Source of the DNA: an uncultured Collinsella sp.
Lineage (GTDB): Bacteria > Actinomycetota > Coriobacteriia > Coriobacteriales > Coriobacteriaceae
DNA length: 7,732 nt
Assembly (NCBI GenBank): GCA_900552155.1
Contig: URYU01000081.1
Coordinates: 1 to 7,732 of the forward strand
Direction of reading: 5' to 3'
The notes beneath the pieces were generated by a model. That model searched no databases. It was not told the DNA's origin and worked only from the letters and a program-made list of their open reading frames with translations. How positions within the stretch are numbered: position 1 is the first letter of the stretch; each line of letters begins with the position of its first letter. Shown here in pieces: positions 1-5,405 of the stretch. The position numbers and the translations under genes are program-made.

Positions 1-1062
1 ATGGTAGAGCGTATCCTCGTCCACACTGCCATAGACCTCGGGCGCGTGACGGCGCAGCACCTCGAGCAGTGGGCCCATAAAGGCGCGGCTGCGACCCACG
101 GTGTTCTCGAAAAAGCGGCTCTGGCTCTCGTGGATGCCCATGGAAGTGCCGCCCTCCAGGCAGGTGCGCGCATAGGCAGGATTGACGCCCAGCTCGTACA
201 TGGCGTGTCCCGCCTCGTGGATGATGCTGTAGACGTTGGAGATGCAGTCGTCCTCGTAGATGTGCGTCGCGATGCGCGCGTCGCCCACGGCAAAGCCCTC
301 GCTAAACGGGTGCTCGGTAAAGGCAAGCGTGGTGTCGTTCAGGTCCAGGCCGACGAGCTTCATAAGGTCGAAGCTCATGGCGCGCTGGGCGGCCTCGGGC
401 ATGCGGGCGTGCAAAAAGTCGGCAGCGGGCTGCTGGCCGCGCTCGCCGATGGCGTGTACGAGCGGCACGACCGTGGCCTTGACCTCGTCGCAAAACGCAT
501 CGAAGCTCTTGGTGGAAAGGCCGCGCTCGTACTGGTCGAGCCAAACATCGTATGGGTCGCGCTTGGGGTCCATGAGCTCGGCCTGATGCTTAAGTTGGGC
601 GACGATTCTATCCACGTAGGGCTCAAAACTCGCCCAGTCATTGGCCGTCTTGGCCTTGTGCCACACGGCGTCGGCCTCGCAGGTGAGCCTGGTCCAGGCC
701 TCGGCCTCCTCGGTGGGAATGGCGCTTGCCTCGCGTTGATCGCGGCCGAGCACGCGGATCTCATCGAGCAGCTGCGGGTCGTCGATTTTGCCGCCGGCGA
801 CGGTCTCGCGCACTAACGAGCGTACGAGCTCAACGGACTTCTCGCTGGTCAGCAGCTTGTGATGTTCGCCGGCAAGCGTGCCCATGGCGTCGGCACGGGC
901 GGCAGCGCCGTTGACAGGAGCGATCGTCGCTCCATCGAACTCGGCAATCTTGAGCAGGTACTCGCGAGTCCACAGCTTGCCCTCGAGTTTGCGGAACTTT
1001 TTGACGCCCTTGGCAGCCTTTGCCACGGCGGCCTTGGCCTTCTTATCGAGTTTCTTTCCCAT
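1..1062 (-). CDS. M32 family metallocarboxypeptidase (carboxypeptidase Taq type), C-terminus beyond window
   Basis: M32 enzymes are cytoplasmic metal-dependent carboxypeptidases that trim residues from peptide C-termini. The reading frame is open from ATG at 1062 to the window edge (354 codons; the family is usually about 500 residues, so the last third is missing). The zinc/cobalt site is visible: HEAGH at residues 282-286 (205-219) and the third-ligand glutamate E312 in GIHESQSR. The 30-residue spacing from the first His to this Glu is as expected in the family. Family blocks upstream also fit: a YDVWLDQYERG segment, HPF, and GDARIATHIYE. The start has AAGGAT 5 nt upstream. The first 30 residues are very rich in Lys and Ala (11 Lys by residue 29). 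The usual N-terminal WD...MP segment appears altered, reading EFDGATIAPVNG. It is transcribed divergently from pheST. The family call is firm; the physiological substrate is unknown. Confidence 0.93.
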   Translation of the reverse strand, partial: MGKKLDKKAKAAVAKAAKGVKKFRKLEGKLWTREYLLKIAEFDGATIAPVNGAAARADAMGTLAGEHHKLLTSEKSVELVRSLVRETVAGGKIDDPQLLDEIRVLGRDQREASAIPTEEAEAWTRLTCEADAVWHKAKTANDWASFEPYVDRIVAQLKHQAELMDPKRDPYDVWLDQYERGLSTKSFDAFCDEVKATVVPLVHAIGERGQQPAADFLHARMPEAAQRAMSFDLMKLVGLDLNDTTLAFTEHPFSEGFAVGDARIATHIYEDDCISNVYSIIHEAGHAMYELGVNPAYARTCLEGGTSMGIHESQSRFFENTVGRSRAFMGPLLEVLRRHAPEVYGSVDEDTLYH

Positions 1063-1180
1063 ACCGTATCCTTAATCTCGCAGGCCGAGCGCCGCAGGCG
1101 GGTGCGCGGCAAGTTTGCACAGCTACCTGCTTTGTACCCAGTGCGAACAAAACGGAACGCGGCGATGCGCTCGCGAAATG

Positions 1181-1189
1181 TGTTATCCT
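1181..1189 (+). promoter_or_regulatory. Extended -10 promoter for the pheST leader
   Basis: TG at 1181-1182, one base, then TATCCT at 1184-1189 fits the extended -10 form TGnTATnnT. No convincing -35 hexamer lies 16-18 bp upstream, which is common for extended -10 promoters. The predicted start near 1196 puts the first nucleotides just before stem I of the T-box, which supports the assignment. It is inferred from sequence only. Confidence 0.5.
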
Positions 1190-1195
1190 ATAGCC

Positions 1196-1480
1196 CAATG
1201 CGTTGACGGAGAGGGTTTTGCCCGCCGCGTCGCCGGCAAGAGAGGGAAGGTCATGGGCTGCAAGCCTTCCTGCGGTGGCAAGGGCCAAGCGTTCACTCCC
1301 GAGCAGCGACCTCAACGGGCACGCGGCCAGTGGCAGCAAAGTCCCAGTAGGGAAGCCGTGAGCCTCGCGACAAGAGGCACAGAGTGGGCGCGGCGGGCCA
1401 GACATCCGCCGGGTCAAACAAGGTGGTACCGCGGAATTCAACCGTCCTTGGGCAATGTACATGCCCGAGGGCGGTTTTTT
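1196..1480 (+). promoter_or_regulatory. T-box riboswitch leader, probably tRNA-Phe specific, upstream of pheS
   Basis: T-box leaders bind a specific tRNA and let transcription continue only when that tRNA is uncharged. The signature AGGTGGTACCGCGG is at 1421-1434. AAGG (1420-1423) can pair with CCTT (1446-1449), leaving the bulge TGGT (1424-1427). Its last U would pair with discriminator base A73 of tRNA-Phe. Just upstream is stem III (CGGCGG 1391-1396 with CCGCCG 1406-1411). A further hairpin (GCCTC 1362-1366, GAGGC 1374-1378) and an AGTA...GAA pair near 1347-1354 suit the stem II region. In stem I, GGAG (1208-1211) pairs with CTCC (1296-1299). This places UUC at 1292-1294, followed by A1295, in the specifier loop, so the codon reads Phe, as expected before pheST. 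The T-box identity is strong; the stem I fold and specifier were paired by hand and are less certain. Confidence 0.9.
1442..1480 (+). terminator. T-box regulated intrinsic terminator
   Basis: A 13-bp stem (1442-1454 with 1462-1474, two G-U pairs) closes a 7-nt loop and is followed by six T residues (1475-1480). Its 5' arm contains CCGTCCTT, which the antiterminator also needs (CCTT with AAGG at 1420-1423), so the two folds exclude each other. By analogy with known T-boxes, charged tRNA-Phe would leave this terminator formed and uncharged tRNA-Phe would disrupt it. Confidence 0.92.
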
Positions 1481-1495
1481 GTTACCGAACCGGGC

Positions 1496-1547
1496 CGCGC
1501 ATCCGCAACATCGGGCGGCGTCAGCCGTCCCGGAGCGCGGATGTGCG
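1496..1547 (+). other. Two-tiered stem-loop in the pheS leader, downstream of the T-box terminator
   Basis: The outer stem pairs 1496-1506 with 1537-1547 (11 bp, one G-U). Within it, 1513-1519 pairs with 1524-1530 (7 bp, one G-U) around a GTCA tetraloop. No T-tract follows, so it is not an intrinsic terminator. It ends about 8 nt before the pheS ribosome binding site and would be present only in read-through transcripts. It may stabilise the mRNA or affect translation; no function is shown by sequence alone. Confidence 0.55.
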
Positions 1548-1565
1548 AGAGACGAAAGGGAAGAC

Positions 1566-2642
1566 ATGAGTCTGATTGATGATCTGGTCAAACTCGAGGA
1601 AGAGGCCAAGGAGCTCGTCGCAGGCGCCGACGACGCCGCCAAGCTCGAGGCCGCGCGCGTTGAGCTGCTCGGCCGCAAGGGCCGTATCACCGGCCTGATG
1701 CGCATGATGGGCAAGCTCGCTCCCGAGGATCGTCCCATGATGGGCAAACGCGCCAACGAGATGCGCCAGCTGATCGAGGGCATGCTCGACGAGCGCACCA
1801 CCGAGATGAAGGCCGCCGCCCTCAAGCACGCACTCGAGCATGAGGCCGGCGACATCACGCTGCCGGGCATCCGTCCGCAGATCGGCCACCAGCACCTGAT
1901 CAAGCAGATCATCGAGGAGGCCGAGGACATCTTCTGCGGTATCGGCTACACCGTCGAGTCCGGCCCCATGGTCGATACCTCCTACTACGACTTCCCCGCG
2001 CGCACCGCGCCCATGGATCACCCGCGCCGATCGGCCCGCGACACGTTCTATGTGGTCGACAACAACCCCGGCAGCGTCGCGCATCCCGAGGCTCACGCTC
2101 ACGGCGAGTCCGACGTGCTGCTGCGCACCCAGACCTCGGGCGTGCAGATCCACACCATGGAGTCGCAAAAGCCGCCCATCTACATGATCTGCCCGGGCAC
2201 CGTCTACCGTCCCGACACGGCCGACGCCTGCCACCTGCCGCAGTTCAACCAGATCGAGGGCCTGGTCGTTGACGAGGGCATCACCTTTGGCGATCTTAAG
2301 GGCACGCTCGACTACTTTGTTAAGTGCATGTTTGGCGAGGATCGCAAGACGCGCTACCGCCCGCACTTCTTCCCCTTCACCGAGCCTGCCTGCGAGGTGG
2401 ACGTGAGCTGCCACGTGTGCGGCGGCAAGGGCTGCAACTTCTGCAAGCACAGCGGCTGGATCGAGATCCTGGGCTGCGGCATGGTCGACCCCAACGTCCT
2501 GATCAACTGCGGCATCGACCCCGAGAAGTACACCGGCTTCGCCTTTGGCATTGGCGCCGAGCGCGTCGCGGCCCTGCGCTACGACCTGCCCGACCTGCGC
2601 ACGTTGATGACCGGTGACATGAGGTTCTTGAACCAGTTCTAG
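1566..2642 (+). CDS. pheS: Phenylalanyl-tRNA synthetase alpha subunit
   Basis: PheS carries the catalytic class II core of the alpha2-beta2 enzyme that attaches phenylalanine to tRNA-Phe in the cytoplasm. The product is 358 residues, normal for the bacterial subunit. Residues 1-90 form the charged N-terminal coiled coil that contacts tRNA. Class II motif 2 spans about 204-232 (PPIYMICPGTVYR through FNQIEG). FPFTEP (269-274) is the phenylalanine pocket block, and motif 3 is GFAFGIGAERV (324-334). An insert with C282, C285, C290 and C293 (CX2CX4CX2C) precedes the GWIEILGCGMVDP block, where Asp replaces the more usual His. ATG at 1566 is preceded by AAAGGG 5 nt upstream and gives the expected MSLIDDL start. 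An in-frame ATG at 1455 lies in the terminator loop without an RBS and is rejected. Expression depends on the T-box leader. Confidence 0.97.
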   Translation: MSLIDDLVKLEEEAKELVAGADDAAKLEAARVELLGRKGRITGLMRMMGKLAPEDRPMMGKRANEMRQLIEGMLDERTTEMKAAALKHALEHEAGDITLPGIRPQIGHQHLIKQIIEEAEDIFCGIGYTVESGPMVDTSYYDFPARTAPMDHPRRSARDTFYVVDNNPGSVAHPEAHAHGESDVLLRTQTSGVQIHTMESQKPPIYMICPGTVYRPDTADACHLPQFNQIEGLVVDEGITFGDLKGTLDYFVKCMFGEDRKTRYRPHFFPFTEPACEVDVSCHVCGGKGCNFCKHSGWIEILGCGMVDPNVLINCGIDPEKYTGFAFGIGAERVAALRYDLPDLRTLMTGDMRFLNQF

Positions 2643-2705
2643 AACGCTTTCTTCTTAGTTGCAGTTTCCGGCTCAAAGCCGCATTTATGAAAGGAGACCA
2701 GTTAG

Positions 2706-5159
2706 ATGCGCGTTTCTTACGACTGGCTCAAGACCATGATCGATATTCCGGAGGATCCTAAGACCCTTTCGGACGAATACATCCGTACCGGCACTGAGGT
2801 CGAGGCGATCGACACCGTGGGCGAGTCCTTCGACCATGTGGTGACCGCCAAGGTGCTCACCAAGACCCCGCACCCCGATAGCGACCACATGTATGTGTGC
2901 TCGGTCGACGTGGGCGACAAGAATCTCGACGCCGACGGCAACCCCGCCCCGCTGCAGATCGTTTGCGGCGCGCAGAACTTTGAGGCTGGCGACCACATCG
3001 TCACGGCAATGATCGGCGCTGTGCTTCCCGGCGACGTCAAGATCAAGAAGAGCAAGCTTCGCGGCGTCGTGTCCATGGGCATGAACTGCTCTGCGCGCGA
3101 GCTCGGCCTGGGCGGCGACCACTCCGGCATCATGATCCTGCCCGAGGATACGCCCTGCGGCATGCCGTTTGCCGAGTACGTGGGCTCGAGCGACACCGTG
3201 CTCGACTGCGAGATCACGCCCAACCGCCCCGACTGCCTGTCCATGATCGGCATGGCTCGCGAGACCGGCGCCATCTTCGACCGCGATTTCCACGTTGAGC
3301 TGCCCGCCATCAAGGCCGAGACCGGCCGCGCGACCGACGACGAGCTTTCCGTCGAGATTGCCGACGAGGGCCTGTGCGACCGCTACGTTGCCCGCATCGT
3401 GCGCAACGTGAAGGTCGGCCCGTCGCCCGACTGGATGGTCAAGCGCCTTAACGCCCTGGGCGTGCGCCCGCACAACAACATCGTCGACATCACCAACTAT
3501 GTGATGATGCTCACTGGTCAGCCGCTGCACGCCTTTGACCTCGACACCTTTGCCGAGCGCGATGGCAGGCGCCGCGTGGTCGTTCGTGCCGCCCAGCAGG
3601 ACGAGAAGTTCACGACGCTCGACGGCGAGGAGCGTACGCTCGACGCCGGCATGGGTCTCATCACCGACGGCGAGCGTCCTGTGGCGCTGGCCGGCGTTAT
3701 GGGTGGCATGGATTCCGAGATTGAGGACGACACCGTCGACGTGATGGTCGAGAGCGCCTGCTTCAACGCCGGCCGCACCTCGCACACCAGCCGTGACCTG
3801 TCGCTGATCTCCGACGCCTCCATCCGCTTTGAGCGCCAGGTCGACGAGACCGGCTGCGTGGATGTTGCCAACGTTACCTGCGCGCTCATCGAGGAGATCG
3901 CCGGCGGCGAGGTCGCCCCCGGCTATGTGGACGTGTTCCCCGCGCCCAAGACCATCGACGGCATCAAGCTGCGCCTGGCCCGCGTACGCGCCATCTGCGG
4001 TGCTGACATCGAGCCCGACTTTATCGAGCGCTCACTCACCCGCCTGGGCTGCACCGTCGAGCGCGACGGCGAGGACTTTATGGTCACGCCGCCGAGCTTC
4101 CGTCCCGACCTGCCGCGCGAGATCGACCTGATCGAGGAGGTCCTGCGCCTGTGGGGCATGGGCCGCGTGACGGCGACCATCCCGGCTGCCAGGAACCATA
4201 TCGGCGGCCTGACCCGCGAGCAGAAGCTCACCCGCAAGGTTGGCGAGATCCTGCGCGCCTGCGGCCTCAACGAGACCACGACCTTTGGCTTCGCCGCCCC
4301 GGGCGACCTGGAGAAGATCGGCATGTCCACCGAAGGCCGCGGCTGCCCCGTGGTGCTCATGAACCCGCTGGTGGCCGAGCAGACCGAGATGCGCCGCTCG
4401 TTGCTGCCGGGTCTGCTGCAGTCTGTGGCCTACAACGAGGCCCACGGCACGCCCAACGTGCATCTGTACGAGGTCGGCAGCTTGTTCCACGGTCGCGAGA
4501 ACGCCAGCCTGCCCAAGGAGACCAAGTCCGTAGCGGGCGTGCTGTCGGGCCAGTGGAGCGAGCAGTCCTGGAACATGAAGTACCGTAAGCTGCGTTTCTT
4601 CTTTGGCAAGGGCATTGTCGAGGAGCTGCTTGCCCAGCTGCGCGTCGAGAAGGTTCGCTTCCGTCCCGTCGAGGGCGAGGGCTATGCCTTCCTGCAGCCG
4701 GGTCGTGCTGCCGAGGTGCTCTCGGGCGGTACCGTGCTGGGCTGGGTTGGCGAGATTCACCCCGAGGCGCGCGAGGCTATGGGCATTGACGAGGTCGTCG
4801 TTGCCTTTGAGCTCGACTTGGACAAGCTGATCAAGGGCGCCCGCAACCAGGAGAACTACCGTGAGTTCTCGCAGTACCCGGCCGTTGAGCACGACCTTGC
4901 TATCGTGGTCGACAACACTGTGACCTGCGAGGATCTTGAGCGTCGTATTACGAGTGCCGGCGGCAAGCTGCTCGAGGGCGTGCGCCTGTTCGATGTCTAC
5001 CGCGATCCCATCCGCATCGGAGCGGGCAAGAAGTCCATGGCCTTTGCGCTTACGTATCGCTCCGACGACCACACGCTCACCAGCGAAGAGGTCGAAAAGG
5101 CGCACCAGAAGATCGTCACCAAGGTGTGCAAGGGCGTAAACGGCGAGGTCCGCGGCTAG
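2706..5159 (+). CDS. pheT: Phenylalanyl-tRNA synthetase beta subunit
   Basis: PheT pairs with PheS, binds tRNA and hydrolyses mischarged Tyr-tRNA-Phe. The product is 817 residues, close to the usual 790-820. Domains in order: N-terminal B1 (MRVSYDWLK); an OB-fold tRNA-binding domain at about 40-155 (HPDSDHMYVCSVDVG, IVCGAQN, KLRGVVSMGMNCSARELGL); the B3/B4 editing domain at about 210-390 (NNIVDITNYVM, QPLHAFD with H275, AGVMGG, ESACF with E349); B5 at about 415-490 (FRPDLPREIDLIEEVLRLWG); a catalytic-like core at about 500-700; and the FDX-ACB anticodon-binding domain from about 722 to the end (YPAVEHDLAIVVD, GKKSMAFALTYRS, LTSEEVEKAH). AAGGAG at 2691-2696 lies 9 nt before the ATG. It follows pheS after a 63-bp spacer and shares its T-box control. 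No frameshift or missing domain is visible. Confidence 0.98.
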   Translation: MRVSYDWLKTMIDIPEDPKTLSDEYIRTGTEVEAIDTVGESFDHVVTAKVLTKTPHPDSDHMYVCSVDVGDKNLDADGNPAPLQIVCGAQNFEAGDHIVTAMIGAVLPGDVKIKKSKLRGVVSMGMNCSARELGLGGDHSGIMILPEDTPCGMPFAEYVGSSDTVLDCEITPNRPDCLSMIGMARETGAIFDRDFHVELPAIKAETGRATDDELSVEIADEGLCDRYVARIVRNVKVGPSPDWMVKRLNALGVRPHNNIVDITNYVMMLTGQPLHAFDLDTFAERDGRRRVVVRAAQQDEKFTTLDGEERTLDAGMGLITDGERPVALAGVMGGMDSEIEDDTVDVMVESACFNAGRTSHTSRDLSLISDASIRFERQVDETGCVDVANVTCALIEEIAGGEVAPGYVDVFPAPKTIDGIKLRLARVRAICGADIEPDFIERSLTRLGCTVERDGEDFMVTPPSFRPDLPREIDLIEEVLRLWGMGRVTATIPAARNHIGGLTREQKLTRKVGEILRACGLNETTTFGFAAPGDLEKIGMSTEGRGCPVVLMNPLVAEQTEMRRSLLPGLLQSVAYNEAHGTPNVHLYEVGSLFHGRENASLPKETKSVAGVLSGQWSEQSWNMKYRKLRFFFGKGIVEELLAQLRVEKVRFRPVEGEGYAFLQPGRAAEVLSGGTVLGWVGEIHPEAREAMGIDEVVVAFELDLDKLIKGARNQENYREFSQYPAVEHDLAIVVDNTVTCEDLERRITSAGGKLLEGVRLFDVYRDPIRIGAGKKSMAFALTYRSDDHTLTSEEVEKAHQKIVTKVCKGVNGEVRG

Positions 5160-5180
5160 GGCCTGCGCGGGGGTAGGGGT

Positions 5181-5216
5181 TAGCGGTGGCTGCTGCCGAA
5201 TCCTACATGACCGCTA
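5181..5216 (+). other. Inverted repeat TAGCGGT/ACCGCTA in the pheT-cbiM spacer
   Basis: TAGCGGT (5181-5187) is the exact reverse complement of ACCGCTA (5210-5216), separated by 22 nt. It starts about 20 bp after the pheT stop and could form a stem in the 3' end of the pheST transcript, upstream of the true terminator. An alternative pairing, GTAGG (5173-5177) with CCTAC (5202-5206), competes with it. No T-tract follows. The rest of 5217-5267 shows nothing I can assign. Confidence 0.35.
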
Positions 5217-5267
5217 TGCCCGGTATAAGGCACCGTTGAGCCTGCATATATGACACGCGCATTACAT

Positions 5268-5302
5268 AACGGCGTGCTGCTTTGTCGGCAGTGCGCCGTT
5301 TT
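5268..5302 (+). terminator. Rho-independent terminator of the pheST operon
   Basis: Positions 5268-5280 pair with 5288-5300 to form a 13-bp stem (AACGGCG with CGCCGTT outside, two adjacent G-U pairs in the middle, then CTGC with GCAG). The loop is 7 nt and the T run is short (TTTT at 5299-5302). It lies about 110 bp past the pheT stop. The short T run makes moderate, not complete, termination likely. Its loop and 3' arm overlap the -35 box and spacer of the following promoter. Confidence 0.72.
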
Positions 5303-5310
5303 GCTATGAT
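5282..5310 (+). promoter_or_regulatory. Sigma-70 type promoter of the cbiMQO operon
   Basis: TTGTCG (5282-5287) and TATGAT (5305-5310) are separated by exactly 17 bp. They match the consensus at 4/6 and 5/6 positions. The predicted start is near 5317, which leaves an untranslated leader of about 90 nt before cbiM. The -10 box lies inside an 11-bp palindrome (GCTATGATAGC, 5303-5313). Confidence 0.68.
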
Positions 5311-5320
5311 AGCCCGCGTC

Positions 5321-5348
5321 GTGTTACGAATCTGACATTACGTAACAC
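5321..5348 (+). promoter_or_regulatory. Probable NikR operator (GTGTTAC-N14-GTAACAC)
   Basis: GTGTTAC (5321-5327) and GTAACAC (5342-5348) are perfect inverted half-sites separated by 14 bp. Flanking C/G bases extend the match to 8 bp per arm. Widely spaced half-sites are characteristic of the nickel-responsive repressor NikR, a ribbon-helix-helix tetramer. From memory, GTGTTAC-N13/14-GTAACAC is the NikR form proposed for several non-enteric bacteria. It lies about 10 bp downstream of the -10 box, around the transcription start, where a bound repressor would block initiation. A hairpin role in RNA is possible but less likely given the 12-nt loop and no T-tract. Confidence 0.7.
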
Positions 5349-5394
5349 TGGAAAGGTGATTCAAACGGCGTTGCAATTCCGTGCGCCGATAACC

Positions 5395-5400
5395 GGGAGG
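5395..5400 (+). promoter_or_regulatory. Ribosome binding site that fixes the cbiM start
   Basis: GGGAGG is 5 nt before ATG at 5406. An in-frame GTG at 5400 overlaps this site and cannot use it. Starting at 5406 gives Met-His as the first two residues, which the metal site of this family requires. Confidence 0.85.
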
Positions 5401-5405
5401 TGTGC

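Noticed and set aside
1..816. Long plus-strand open frame of 271 codons
   Set aside because: It lies codon-for-codon opposite the M32 carboxypeptidase, whose HEAGH...HESQS motifs are clear. The translation has no recognisable domain and has the Val/Leu/Gly/His-rich look of an antisense shadow.
1455..1565. N-terminal extension of pheS from an in-frame ATG at 1455
   Set aside because: That ATG sits in the terminator loop, lacks an RBS, and would add 37 residues unlike any PheS. ATG 1566 has an RBS and gives the canonical N-terminus.
1115..1579. Open frame of 154 codons across the pheS leader
   Set aside because: It covers the T-box stems and the terminator, has no credible RBS, and its Cys/Arg-rich translation resembles no family. 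The RNA structure explains this stretch better.
1521..2450. Minus-strand open frame of 309 codons opposite pheS
   Set aside because: Antisense shadow produced by GC-rich codon bias. The plus strand encodes every PheS motif and the antisense protein shows no domain.
2685..3785. Minus-strand open frame of 366 codons opposite pheT
   Set aside because: Antisense shadow with low-complexity Ala/Val/His/Gly content and no motif. pheT is intact on the other strand.
4032..5105. Minus-strand open frame of 357 codons opposite pheT
   Set aside because: Same reason: it mirrors the pheT codons in register and shows no family features.
5321..5348. The dyad as an intrinsic terminator
   Set aside because: The 8-bp AT-containing arms enclose a 12-nt loop and no T-tract follows, and a terminator already ends at 5302.
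5160..5405. Cobalamin or NiCo riboswitch upstream of cbiM
   Set aside because: Looked for because such riboswitches often control these transporters. I found no B12-box-like sequence or four-way junction typical of a NiCo riboswitch. The hairpins present are better read as a terminator and a protein operator.
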